A DNA stretch of 64,000 nt from CAVPLM01 sp963713545 (GTDB taxonomy: Bacteria > Actinomycetota > Thermoleophilia > RBG-16-64-13): NCBI GenBank assembly GCA_963713545.1, contig CAVQME010000008.1, positions 113,119 to 177,118 on the forward strand, read 5' to 3'. Positions 17,029 to 26,232 of this stretch are shown one piece after another. Under the pieces are notes generated by a model. The model did no database searches and was not told where the DNA came from. It saw only the letters and a list, made by a program, of their open reading frames with translations. The stretch's first letter is position 1. Every line of letters starts with the position of its first letter. Both the position numbers and the translations under genes were made by a program.

Positions 17029-18006
17029 ATGAAAAGAACGATCGCACTGGTCCTGTTTCTGATTCTGGCGCTGGCGTTGACGACCGGTGTCGCAGCCTGC
17101 GGTGGCGATGAACCGGCCGAGGAGTCCAGCACGACCGCCTCCTCTGCCGTCGCGGGGCCCGTAGTCCGTGTGGGTTCACTCCTCGATGCCGAGGGCACGC
17201 TGCTCGGCTCGATGGTCATCCAGATGCTGGAGGCGAGCGGCATCAAAACCGAGGACAAGACCAAGCTCGGCACCCCGGAAGTGGTGCGGGCCGCACTCGT
17301 GGGCGGTGAGATAGACGCCACCATCGATTACACCGGCTCCGGACAGTACTACCACGAGGGCGAAGAGGGGGACCCGAAGTGGAAGAACGCCGACGAGGCA
17401 TACGCGGCTATCAAGCAGCTCGACAAGGACGTTAACGACATCGACTGGCTGACCCCCGCTCCCGCCAACAACAGCGAGTTCATCGCCGCTACCAGGGCAC
17501 TCGCCGAGGCTGAGTCGATCACGACCATGGAGGACTTCGCTAAGTACGTGAACGGCGGCGGCACGGTCAAGCTGATCGCGGCCCAGACCTTCATCGACAA
17601 CCCCTTGGGCCTCAAAGGCTACGAGGAGGCCTATGGGTTCACCCTCACCAACGACCAGCTCATCGCCCTCTCGACCGGCAATACCGCAGAGATGCTGTCC
17701 GCGCTTGCCAAAGGCACCGACGACGTCAACTTCTCCCTTGCTTACGGCACCGATGGGCAGCTCAACGAGCTCGACCTCATCATCATCACCGATACCAAGG
17801 ATGTCCCACCGGTGTACGAGCCCGCCCCGGTCTTCAGGGGAGAGATCATCGAGGCATATCCGCAGATCGAAACCATACTCAAGCCGGTGTTCCTCAGCCT
17901 CGATCAGGCCAAGCTGCAGGAGCTGAACGCCCGTATCGCCTTCGGCGGTGAAGATCCCCGGGCCGTAGCCACCTCCTACCTGGAGGCTAATGGGTTCCTC
18001 GAATAG
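17029..18006 (+). CDS. osmF: Osmolyte (glycine betaine/choline-type) ABC substrate-binding lipoprotein
   Basis: 325 residues; GGGGGACTTC before ATG 17029. A lipoprotein signal ends at Cys24 (GVAAC), then a Ser/Thr linker. The binding domain VVRVGSLLDAEGTLLGSMVIQMLEA, GEIDATIDYTGSGQYYHEG, LTPAPANNSEFIAATRA and DVNFSLAYGTDGQLNELDLIIITD is the OpuAC/ProX-like fold, closest in layout to the OsmF (YehZ) type. It delivers a compatible solute or quaternary amine to the permeases encoded next. First gene of a four-gene operon ordered as yehZ-Y-X-W; the next gene overlaps it by 17 nt. Confidence 0.9.
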   Translation: MKRTIALVLFLILALALTTGVAACGGDEPAEESSTTASSAVAGPVVRVGSLLDAEGTLLGSMVIQMLEASGIKTEDKTKLGTPEVVRAALVGGEIDATIDYTGSGQYYHEGEEGDPKWKNADEAYAAIKQLDKDVNDIDWLTPAPANNSEFIAATRALAEAESITTMEDFAKYVNGGGTVKLIAAQTFIDNPLGLKGYEEAYGFTLTNDQLIALSTGNTAEMLSALAKGTDDVNFSLAYGTDGQLNELDLIIITDTKDVPPVYEPAPVFRGEIIEAYPQIETILKPVFLSLDQAKLQELNARIAFGGEDPRAVATSYLEANGFLE

Positions 18007-19321
18007 ACTCAGCCGCGGCCTCGGCCGTGGCGGGAGACCCGCTGGGGCCGGGCGGGCCCGAGTTGGGCGGACCAGCGCTGGGCGGGCGAACGCTGAGCGC
18101 GCGAATGCCATCATCAGCGTCACAGCGGGGCTGATCGGAGCCCTCGCGCTCGGTTTCGCGCCTTTTGTCTCGTTCCGGCCCAACCGCATCGTTGAGGGCG
18201 ATCCAGCCTCGGCGGTGGGCGCCTTCGGGTTTGCGGGATGGGTCGCTCTGATCTTGATGCTGCTGGCCGGTCTCGCGGCGCCGGCCCTCTGGAGCGGCCG
18301 GCGCGAGAGAAAGGCGGGCGAGAAAGGAATTCGGACCCGAGTCCGCGGCTTCTCCGGGGTGGTTCGAGGGCTGCTCGCCACAGCCGCCCTGCTGCTTCTG
18401 CTTGCGCAGACGGGGGCCGCGGCTTCCGAGTTCGCCGCCGTGCAGAGCCCGGCGGCGCGCACCTCCTTCGGGTGGGGCTTCTACGTGTTCCTTTTCGCCC
18501 TTTTCCTTGTCCTGTACGCCGCCTCAGCCGATACTCCGAGCCGGTCGGGCCGGATCGTCATAGGGCTGGCGCCGCTTCTGGGCGTGGTGTTGCTGGCTGT
18601 CTTCGGCGCGCTGGGCGAGCTCGGGATCGTGAGAGAGTGGTCCCTGACGCGGGATACCTTCGTGCCCGAGCTGACCAGACACCTGTTCTACGCGTTGGGG
18701 GCGACCATCGGTGCGATCATCTTCGGGGTCCCCCTGGGCATCTGGGCCGCTCGAAGCAAAAAGGCCGAGACCGTCATCATGGGAGCGCTGAGTCTCGGGC
18801 AGGTACTGCCGGTACTCGCTTTCGTCGGTATCATGATCCCCATCCTGGGGTCTCTCAGCGATCGAGTGCCACCACTCGAGGCCCTTGGCATCTCCGGAAT
18901 CGGCTGGGCGCCCGTCATGGTGGTCCTATTCATATACGCCCTCTTTCCGGTGACCCGAAACACGCTCGTCGCCATCCAACAGTTGGACCCCGGGGTGCTC
19001 GACTCCGCCAAGGGAATGGGCATGGGCCGGTGGCGCTCGCTCAAAGAGGTGGAGCTCCCCCTTGCCTTCCCGGTGGTGCTCGCCGGGATCCGGATCGCCC
19101 TCGTCCAGAGCACGGCGGGAGCGATCATCGCGGCCTTCGTCGGGGGAGGCGGCCTAGGCACCATCATGTTCATGGGCCTGGAGCAGACGAGCATGGACCT
19201 GGTGTTGGTGGGAGTGATCCCCATCGTGGTCCTGGCGTTGTTCTTCGACACGCTGCTCCGGGGCGTCGCGCGCCTGAGCGCCGGTGGACGACAGATCGAT
19301 ACCGACCTGAGCAGCGCATGA
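17990..19321 (+). CDS. yehY: Osmolyte ABC permease, long YehY type
   Basis: 443 residues. The N-terminal about 210 residues hold extra hydrophobic helices and a short Arg-rich tail, the extension that separates YehY from the short permease YehW. The transporter domain follows (FYALGATIGAIIFGVPLGIW onwards) with the EAA loop DSAKGMGMGRWRSLKEVELP that docks the ATPase, then FVGGGGLGTIMFMG. ATG 17990 overlaps the binding-protein gene; a later start is possible because the first 40 residues are Gly/Arg-rich and odd. Its stop overlaps the ATPase start (ATGA). Confidence 0.88.
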   Translation: MGSSNRLSRGLGRGGRPAGAGRARVGRTSAGRANAERANAIISVTAGLIGALALGFAPFVSFRPNRIVEGDPASAVGAFGFAGWVALILMLLAGLAAPALWSGRRERKAGEKGIRTRVRGFSGVVRGLLATAALLLLLAQTGAAASEFAAVQSPAARTSFGWGFYVFLFALFLVLYAASADTPSRSGRIVIGLAPLLGVVLLAVFGALGELGIVREWSLTRDTFVPELTRHLFYALGATIGAIIFGVPLGIWAARSKKAETVIMGALSLGQVLPVLAFVGIMIPILGSLSDRVPPLEALGISGIGWAPVMVVLFIYALFPVTRNTLVAIQQLDPGVLDSAKGMGMGRWRSLKEVELPLAFPVVLAGIRIALVQSTAGAIIAAFVGGGGLGTIMFMGLEQTSMDLVLVGVIPIVVLALFFDTLLRGVARLSAGGRQIDTDLSSA

Positions 19322-20256
19322 TCGAGCTTCGAAACGTCACCAAGCGGTTCGGAGAGACCGTCGCGGTCGATGGTGTGTCGCTGACGATCCCCGACGGAGA
19401 GCTCACCATCGTGCTCGGCCCCAGCGGGTGCGGCAAGACCACCCTCCTACGCGCCATCAACCGCATGGTCGAGATCGACGCAGGCGAGGTGCTCATCGAT
19501 GGTCGCTCCATCACCACCGTCGCGCCGGAGGAATTACGGCGTCACATCGGCTATGCCATCCAGAGCGTGGGCCTCTTCCCCCACATGTCGGTGGGACGGA
19601 ACATCGCCACCGTCCCCCGGCTCCTACGCTGGGACGCAGACCGGATCGAAAAGCGGGTCGCCGAACTGCTCGAACTCGTGGGGCTCGATCCGGCCGTGTA
19701 CGCGGAAAAACGGCCAAGCGAGCTCTCCGGAGGCGAGGCGCAGCGCGTCGGGGTCGCCCGATCTCTGGCAGCCGACCCGCCGGTCCTGCTCATGGACGAG
19801 CCCTTCGGGGCACTCGACCCCATAAGCAGGGAACGGCTTCAGCGCGAGTTCGCAGACCTGCACCGCCGGCTGGGAAAGACGGTGGTCTTCGTCACCCACG
19901 ACATCGAGGAGGCGGTCATCCTGGGCGACCGCATCGTGCTCATGCGGGATGGCCGCATCATCCAGGTAGGGGCGCCGGAGGAGTTGTGGCTCACTCCAGA
20001 CCAGCAGTTCGTCCGTGACTTCTTCGGGGATGAGTTCGGACTGCGCATACTTTCGCGGCACCGGGTCTCGGACCTGACACTTGGGCCGGCACCAACGGGT
20101 GGAGCCCCTCGGGTCCTTCCCGAGACCAACCTGCGTGACGTCCTTGCCATCATGGTCCTCGAAAGCGCCGACCAGGTCGCAGTCGTCACCGATGGGCAGG
20201 TGACCGGCGGGCTCACCTTCTGCGAAGTCGTGACGCAGGTGAGGCAGGCCTCATGA
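19318..20256 (+). CDS. yehX: Osmolyte ABC transporter ATPase
   Basis: 312 residues. Walker A GPSGCGKTT (34-42), Q-loop YAIQSVGLFPHMSV, signature LSGGEAQRVGVARSL, Walker B VLLMDEPFGALD and H-loop FVTHDIEEA are complete. The C-terminal about 70 residues (LRDVLAIMVLESADQVAVVTDGQVTGGLTF) look like a single CBS-type regulatory segment, as in OpuCA/ProV. ATG 19318 overlaps the previous stop by 4 nt, and its own stop overlaps the next start by 4 nt, so translation is coupled. Powers import of a compatible solute. Confidence 0.93.
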   Translation: MIELRNVTKRFGETVAVDGVSLTIPDGELTIVLGPSGCGKTTLLRAINRMVEIDAGEVLIDGRSITTVAPEELRRHIGYAIQSVGLFPHMSVGRNIATVPRLLRWDADRIEKRVAELLELVGLDPAVYAEKRPSELSGGEAQRVGVARSLAADPPVLLMDEPFGALDPISRERLQREFADLHRRLGKTVVFVTHDIEEAVILGDRIVLMRDGRIIQVGAPEELWLTPDQQFVRDFFGDEFGLRILSRHRVSDLTLGPAPTGGAPRVLPETNLRDVLAIMVLESADQVAVVTDGQVTGGLTFCEVVTQVRQAS

Positions 20257-20969
20257 CCACGTATACCCCCGGGATCCGGCGGAACTGGCGGAGCGTTTCG
20301 GTGATGGTGCTGTTTCTGCTGGTCTGGACGTTCTACACTCCTGGGGTAGAGCGGCTGCTAGGATTGGTCTTTCCGAACGAAGATCCGCTCGTGTACGACC
20401 GCTCGCCTCTGTGGACCTTCCTACTGGAGCACCTTGTGTTGGTCGCAATCGGGGGCGTTGTCGCGATCGTCATCGGCGTGGCCGCCGGAGTATTCATCAT
20501 GAGCCCGCTCGGACGGCCGTTCCGTGACCTGGTGCTCCGAATCGCCAATTTTGGGCAGTCGATACCTTCGGTGGCCATCATGGCCATCGCCGTCCCGGCC
20601 ATAGGTTATGGCTCCGAGCCGGTCCTCCTGGCTCTGATCATCTACAGCATCCTGCCGGTGATGGTGAACGTGGTGGCCGGCATCACCGGGGTGCCGCAGG
20701 CCGTGGTCGAAGCCGGCAAGGGCATGGGCATGACCCGCAGGGAGGGATTGCTCCACCTCGAGCTGCCGCTGGCCCTGCCCGTCATCATGACCGGAGTGCG
20801 GACCATGCTGGTCATCCTCGTGAGCGCCGCGACCCTGGGAGCGGTGGTGGGGGCGGGCGGTCTGGGAGTCCCCATAATGTCGGGGATCGGCTCGTTCAAC
20901 AACGCCATCGTGGCATACGGGGCGGTCCCGGCCATCCTGTTGGCCCTCATCTTCGACCGGGCGCTCTAG
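20253..20969 (+). CDS. yehW: Osmolyte ABC permease, short YehW type
   Basis: 238 residues, about six helices. The EAA loop VVEAGKGMGMTRREGLLHLELPLALP and the final LGAVVGAGGLGVPIMSGIG are typical of OpuAB/YehW permeases. ATG 20253 overlaps the ATPase stop (ATGA). It would pair with the long permease as a heterodimer around the ATPase dimer. The operon ends here; a convergent gene begins 84 nt further on. Confidence 0.9.
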   Translation: MTTYTPGIRRNWRSVSVMVLFLLVWTFYTPGVERLLGLVFPNEDPLVYDRSPLWTFLLEHLVLVAIGGVVAIVIGVAAGVFIMSPLGRPFRDLVLRIANFGQSIPSVAIMAIAVPAIGYGSEPVLLALIIYSILPVMVNVVAGITGVPQAVVEAGKGMGMTRREGLLHLELPLALPVIMTGVRTMLVILVSAATLGAVVGAGGLGVPIMSGIGSFNNAIVAYGAVPAILLALIFDRAL

Positions 20970-21053
20970 GTCGACCGTACGCCTTTGGCCGACTGGCGGC
21001 TCGAGGCGGCTCCTGGCCAACCTAGGGCTGAACCCGACCCCGGGGCCTGAGGG

Positions 21054-23220
21054 TCAGACCCACTCCCGCGGGATGGAGTGGGTCCGCGTCCTGGCGAAGA
21101 TCAGCACCCCACCCTCGTACGCGTCGTACTCCTCCTTCACGCAGAAGCTGCCCGCATCACAGGTCATCTCGCTGGCGATCGACACCCGCCAATCCACCCC
21201 CGAACCGGCCGAGCGCGTCTCCCGCTCGCAGCGGACAGTCGCCGACAAGGGCTCGTCCTCGACGATGGCATAGATATCGGTCGCCGTATCCGTGAATCGA
21301 GCGCCCGTGGCCAGGATGGTGCGCTCGTGCTCTTCATGGTCGAAGATCCGGTGACACCGGGTTTCGCTGTCGAACGCGATCGTCCGCGTGCGTTCGTCGC
21401 GACGAGCGTCCAGCGGCGCGTCGGCTTCGCCGGCCACACCGCCCGGTCCTGCTACTTCCGGCGCGCCGAACGGCGGCGGCTCGTCACCCGCTCGCTCGGC
21501 GCCTTCCGCCGTCTGTGGTCTCCTGAACGGCAGATCCAGCACGCTCGGCCCATCGACCGCGATCTTCAGCTCGACCGGGTCGGGTGAAGGCCAAGCATGA
21601 GGCCAGTAAGTCGGTGACAGTGCCAGCCGGATGCGATGACCGGCAGCGAAGCGATGCCCGCAGACGCGCGACTCGATCTCCACCTCATACCATCTCCCGG
21701 GTTCCAGGGGTACGGGGGCCTCGTGACCGTCCCGGTGGGTAAGGTTCAGCATGCCCCAGCTCACCAGCAGTGACGTCCCGTCCGGCGCGACATCCTCCAG
21801 GCGCACGGCAACGAGCGCGATAGGCCGGTCTGCGCTCAGATACAGTCTCGCTACAGGGAAACCGAGGACCTCGACCGGCTCCTTCAGCGCCGCGGTCGTG
21901 AAGCAGAGAGAGAGCGCGTCGTCCGGCGACTGGTCGCCGGCGATCTCGTCGGGGTTGCCGTTGGCGCACCACACACCGGCCGTCTCCCCACATTCCTGCC
22001 GGCCCCGGATCACGAGATCGCGGAGGTGAAACCGCCACCAAGGAAGGTCCGGCCTCCGCGTCCAAGCAGGCTTCAGCGGCCGCGCTGGAGACACCCGGCG
22101 AGTCCGGGGCGGCACCTGGAGCGGCGGCTCCCGATGCACCAGCCTGCGCTAGACCCCCGTCGCCCGCCAACACGAACAACCTCGACTCCACCGTCGCCGG
22201 CGGCCAGGATCTCTCGCCGATCCAACGCCCGGGCCGCACCGAGTGAAAGGTGGCCGGGACCACATGATCCTGCATCCACATCCGTACGGCGGGCCCATCC
22301 ATGATCCCCGCGTCGATGCCCTTGAGCCAGTGGTCCCACCAGCGCACCGCTTCCTGCAAGAAGCCTATGGCCGGTCCAGGCACCCCTTCATGGGGCATCA
22401 TGTGGCCCCAGGGACCGATCAGACCCAGGCGGGGAACCGCAAGATGCTCGAGAAGCCGTGGTACCGCGTTGGTATAGGCATCGGCCCACCCGCCGACGAC
22501 CATGACCGGGCATTGGATCGCGCCATAGTCCTCTGCTACCGACCCGTGCTTCCAGAATGCATCCTTGACTTGGTGCGACACCCAATCGCCCGCCAACTCG
22601 GGCGCGTTCTCGAGACGGTGAAGCCACATCTCGCGCCAGCGCTCGCCCACAAAACGAGGGTCCGGCGGCTGCAGTGCGTAGCAAAGCATGGACGAGGCCC
22701 ACTTGAGCATGTCCGAAGCAAGCAGACAGCCGCCCATGTAATGGCAATCGTCCAGGTAGCGATCGTCGGTGGACGCGATCGTGATAACGGCCTTGAGCTG
22801 CGCAGGGCGGCGGGCGGCCACCTGTAGGCCATTGAAGCCGCCCCAGGAGTACCCGATCATGCCCACGTCACCGGTACACCACGGTTGGTCAGCCAGCCAG
22901 GCCAGGACCTCTAGGGCGTCGTCCTGCTCCTGCGGCAGATACTCGCCCTGGAGCAGTCCGTCTGAGTCACCGGTCCCCCGCAGGTCCACCCGGACCGCTG
23001 CGTAGCCGCACCCGGCGAAGTAGGGGTGACGCATGGCGTCGGCCAGAGCGGTGCCGTCGTCCTTGCGATAGGGGAGATACTCCAGAACGGCCGGCACGGG
23101 TGATCGGACAGCGTGTACGGGCATCCATACCCGCGCGCCCAATCGGGCCCCATCCTTCAACGAGATCCAAACGTTCTCGATCTCCTTGATCTGGTGAGGG
23201 AATTCTGTCCTCGCGCGCAT
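21054..23220 (-). pseudogene. CocE/NonD-type alpha/beta hydrolase, interrupted by a frameshift
   Basis: Two frames together make one CocE/X-Pro-dipeptidyl-peptidase S15-type hydrolase of about 721 residues. The 5' frame (23220 to about 22050) has IENVWISLKDGARLGARVWMP, EYLPYRKDDGT, RVDLRGTGDSDG and the nucleophile elbow GYSWGG. The 3' frame (about 22090 to 21054) has LPWWRFHLRDLVIRG and the jelly-roll domain EPVEVLGFPVARLYLSADRP and LALSPTYWPHAWPSPDPV. One indel between about 22050 and 22090 joins them with no other loss. Members hydrolyse esters or amides such as cocaine or acyl-peptides; the substrate is unknown. It may be functional if the shift is a sequencing error. Confidence 0.85.
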
Positions 23221-23336
23221 GGCACGGAATGTTCCCCGTCTCTCCGGTGGTTACACTCCGGCAGTCACGGCCCCGCGGGCACACTCACACGCGGCCGCGA
23301 CCTGCGGTTCGAAAGCGACGCTGCTGCCGCCCGGGG

Positions 23337-24068
23337 CTATTGCCAGTCGATGGAAGCGTCAAGAAGGGTCTTGGCGTCCACTTCTTGGGAGCGGTATGCC
23401 TGGAGGGACCCGGGCTTCGTGCCACGACGATCGTCCACTGCGGCGTCCATGCTGCGCCACAGGCATACGTCGTTCTTGAGATGTTTGGCCTTGATGTCCG
23501 CAGAGCAGTCGGCGCTGAGCGAGCACGTTTGGCATATCGCGTCTCCCGTGGCGAGGGCCCGCTTCCGCGCGGGCTCACCCTCTTCGATCCGCTGCTGGGC
23601 CTGGGCAAGTAGCTCCTGCACGTCGCCTTGGATCCTCACCTCGAAATGCGGCATCTCCTCAGGCTCGTCGTAGATGAATATACCGTTCTGCCAATGAGCA
23701 AGCTCGAACACCAGATCGAGGGTCTGCCAGCGCATGACTTCGCGCACCTCGACCTCGCTGGCGAGTCCCTTCTCAACAAGGCGTTGCCCCAGCGGCTTTT
23801 CTTTCTTCTCATCGTGGGTGAGCGCCGAGTCCTCCAGAAGGACCTCTGCCAGTTGCTGCTCCCTCAAGCAGCCCACTTCCACCAAGCGCCTTCCCAGCTT
23901 CTCGTCGCTGATGGGCAACGAGATCCCCTCTACCCGGCCATCTACGAGGTAGATGAAGCCGTACTCCTCAAAGTCGTGGACCTCGAGCACGCCGGTAGCC
24001 CCGTTCTGGGCAAGGAACTGTAAGACACTCGTTAGGTTGAACCTTTGGATCGATCCCTCGAGCAACAT
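23337..24068 (-). CDS. PATAN/DUF4388 domain protein with Cys-rich C-terminus
   Basis: 243 residues from ATG 24068, preceded by GGAGGCC. LEGSIQRFNLTSVLQFLAQNGATGVLEV and YGFIYLVDGRVEGISLP form the DUF4388 (PATAN) fold found in bacterial signalling proteins. The middle repeats KLGRRLVEVGCLREQQLAEVLLE and PLGQRLVEKGLASEVEVREVM, short MshEN-like helical motifs. The C-terminus has CX2CX5CX13C (from AICQTCSLS to NDVCLW), which could bind Zn or an Fe-S cluster. Probably a cytosolic signalling or scaffold protein. Transcribed in the same direction as the CocE gene, with a 116-bp gap. Confidence 0.75.
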   Translation of the reverse strand: MLLEGSIQRFNLTSVLQFLAQNGATGVLEVHDFEEYGFIYLVDGRVEGISLPISDEKLGRRLVEVGCLREQQLAEVLLEDSALTHDEKKEKPLGQRLVEKGLASEVEVREVMRWQTLDLVFELAHWQNGIFIYDEPEEMPHFEVRIQGDVQELLAQAQQRIEEGEPARKRALATGDAICQTCSLSADCSADIKAKHLKNDVCLWRSMDAAVDDRRGTKPGSLQAYRSQEVDAKTLLDASIDWQ

Positions 24069-24379
24069 CTTCAGGCCTCCGTCACAGCCATACACCCTGT
24101 GTTCAGGGTATCGGCACTACACAGAAAGAACTTAGCCGGCTGCAGCCGAAGATATTCCTAGACTCCTATTCATCTCGAAACGACACCGCCGGAGGACCTC
24201 GGCATTCCCAGCTTGCTCTAGCAAGGGTAGTATCGGTCCACTGCGTGGACCGTTCGAGTCCATGCAACCCGCATGCTGAGGGCGAGGCGAATCCATGGGC
24301 GAAACGAGAAGGCAGGGAGAGACGATGCGGGGAGAGACGATGCAGAGGCTAAGCTCGGCGAGACCAGGCTCGTGACCGG
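24069..24379. other. 311-bp divergent intergenic region with two hairpins
   Basis: No gene is seen. The region separates the PATAN gene from an EamA gene and should hold both promoters. CTTGC-tcta-GCAAG (24212-24225) is a small hairpin, and CGGTCCAC-tgc-GTGGACCG (24234-24252) is a perfect 8-bp stem with a 3-nt loop. The following TTCGAGTCC resembles a tRNA T-arm, but no acceptor or anticodon stem can be built. Confidence 0.45.
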
Positions 24380-25261
24380 ATGACGCCAGGGTTCTGGGGC
24401 TCTCTTTCGGCCGTCTCGTGGGGGACGGCCGATTTCCTCGCCCGCTTCACCGGCCGGGCTGCTGGCTATGTGAACGCGTTGCTGGCCGTGCTGTTGATCA
24501 GTCTTGTGTTCCTGGGCCTGTGGGCGGCGGTCAGTGGCGCCGCGTTCGTGTGGAGCCTGTCTACCTTCTTGCTCCTCATCCTGGCCGGCCTCTCGTTCCT
24601 GGTGGGATACCTGTTCTTCTACAGAGCCCTCGTCTGGGGGCCGGTGACCCTTGTCGCCCCCATCGCGGGGAGCTACCCGGCCATGGTGGTGCTCATCGCC
24701 GTCATCCTGGGGAGCCGGCCGAGCGCCCTCCAGTGGACAGGCACCTTTCTCACCCTGGTAGGCGTGGTCGTGGTGGCCAGGGGAGGCGGTGGGGCCGATC
24801 CAGGGCATGCGACGGCTTCGGTCGGCCCTCCACCGTCACGGAGACGGACGGCCGCCGCTTCAGTGGCGGCCGCTGTCGCCTTCGCGGCCGTGATCAGCCT
24901 CACCCAGGAAGTGGTGCCCGTGGTCGGCACCCTGCAGACCCTATGGGTCCCTCGGGCGGTGGCTCTCGTCGTCCTGGCGGCGGTGCTGGCCGTCGGGTGG
25001 GCTCGGGGGCGGCCTCGTCCTGCCATTCCTCGACGATGGTGGCCCGTGCTGACTATCCAGGCGGGCTTGGACACCGGCGGGTACCTGGCTCTCTATCTAG
25101 CCTCCTCCGGCCCCAACCCGGAGATAGCAGCCATGGCCTCGTCCGCGTACTATGTGGTCACCGTGCTACTGGGCCGCGTGATACTGAAAGAGCACGTGAG
25201 CCTCCCCCAGGTGGGCGGCATCGGCCTGGTGTTCGCGGGAGTACTCTTGCTGTCGGCGTAG
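24380..25261 (+). CDS. EamA/DMT superfamily transporter
   Basis: 293 residues with ten predicted helices. The N-terminus GFWGSLSAVSWGTADFLARFTGR is a usual EamA opening; RALVWGPVTLVAPIAGSYPAMVVLIAVILG ends the first repeat and SSAYYVVTVLLGRVILKEHV the second. Function is metabolite export; the substrate is unknown. The start ATG 24380 has only a weak purine signal, so a nearby start cannot be excluded. Not closely related to the EamA protein at 10.8 kb. It stands alone on the + strand. Confidence 0.85.
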   Translation: MTPGFWGSLSAVSWGTADFLARFTGRAAGYVNALLAVLLISLVFLGLWAAVSGAAFVWSLSTFLLLILAGLSFLVGYLFFYRALVWGPVTLVAPIAGSYPAMVVLIAVILGSRPSALQWTGTFLTLVGVVVVARGGGGADPGHATASVGPPPSRRRTAAASVAAAVAFAAVISLTQEVVPVVGTLQTLWVPRAVALVVLAAVLAVGWARGRPRPAIPRRWWPVLTIQAGLDTGGYLALYLASSGPNPEIAAMASSAYYVVTVLLGRVILKEHVSLPQVGGIGLVFAGVLLLSA

Positions 25262-25425
25262 ACACACTGCCTGAGAGGCACTCGGCGAGGGGCCGGACGA
25301 GCGACCGCGCGTGGCCATGCCGGATGGGCGCGCCCCTTCCCGCGCTCCGAGAGGGATAATGGATGACGCTGTGTCCGACCCAGAGATACGGCGCGAGCTG
25401 AAATAGGACGTTTTGCAGGAGAACG

Positions 25426-26232
25426 ATGGTGATCGAGACGTATGTCCACGGCTATGACCGGCGAGAAAGCGCGCGCCTGGAGGATCAGGCAGGAGCGCTG
25501 GTCGATCTGCTCCACTCGGACACCTCCTATCCGGCCGGCTCCCTCGTGCTCGAGGCCGGCTGCGGCACCGGAGCCCAAACGATCGCTCTGGCCGGCAACA
25601 GTCCTGAGGCCCGGATCGTGTCCGTCGACATATCGGCGGCCTCCCTGGCCGAAGCGAAGACCAGGGCCGATCTCGCCGGGCTCGCGAACGTCGAGTTCCA
25701 CCAAGCGGACCTTTTCGCCCTCCCCTTCCCTCCGCAGCACTTCGACCACCTCTTCGTCTGCTTCGTCCTCGAACACCTTTTGAGTCCGCTCGATGCCCTC
25801 ACGACGCTCAAGACTCTGTTGAAACCCGGAGGTACCATCACCGTCATCGAGGGCGACCACGGTTCCGCCTACTTCCACCCCGACAGTGACGCGGCCCGGC
25901 GGGCGATCGGATGCCTGGTCGAGTTGCAGCGGGCCGCGGGCGGTAACGCACTGATCGGACGCGAACTCTTCCCGTTGCTCTCTGAAGCCGGCTTCCGAGC
26001 GGTCCGGGTTTCACCCCGGATGGTCTACGTAGACGGCAACAGACCCGATCTGGCCGACGGCTTCACAAGGAAGACCTTCACAGCGATGATCGAGGGGGTT
26101 CGCGAGGCCGCGCTCGAGGCCGGCCTGACGGAGCCCGCGGTCTTCGACGCGAGGATCAAGGCCCTCTACAGGACGGCCGAGCCAGACGGCGTCTTCTGCT
26201 ACACGTTTTTCAAGGGTGTTGGGGAGAAGTGA
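25426..26232 (+). CDS. SAM-dependent class I methyltransferase
   Basis: 268 residues, GCAGGAGAACG before ATG. LVLEAGCGTGAQTIALA is motif I; IVSVDISAASLAEAKTRA is motif II; FHQADLFALPFPPQHFDHLFVCFVLEHL is the post-motif acidic region; and LLKPGGTITVIEGDHGSAYFHPDS the following strand. The last part places it with small-molecule methyltransferases (MenG/UbiE-like or acid O-methyltransferases), with no clear substrate. The last codons overlap the next methyltransferase gene (GTGA), so the two are translationally coupled. Confidence 0.85.
   Translation: MVIETYVHGYDRRESARLEDQAGALVDLLHSDTSYPAGSLVLEAGCGTGAQTIALAGNSPEARIVSVDISAASLAEAKTRADLAGLANVEFHQADLFALPFPPQHFDHLFVCFVLEHLLSPLDALTTLKTLLKPGGTITVIEGDHGSAYFHPDSDAARRAIGCLVELQRAAGGNALIGRELFPLLSEAGFRAVRVSPRMVYVDGNRPDLADGFTRKTFTAMIEGVREAALEAGLTEPAVFDARIKALYRTAEPDGVFCYTFFKGVGEK

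Noticed and set aside
18238..19317. N-terminal extension of the yehX frame
   Set aside because: It runs through the permease gene in another frame. The ATPase proper begins at ATG 19318 with a 4-nt overlap.
24230..24290. tRNA-like stretch with TTCGAGTCC
   Set aside because: Only a T-arm-like piece and a hairpin exist; no acceptor stem, anticodon arm or CCA-side could be paired.
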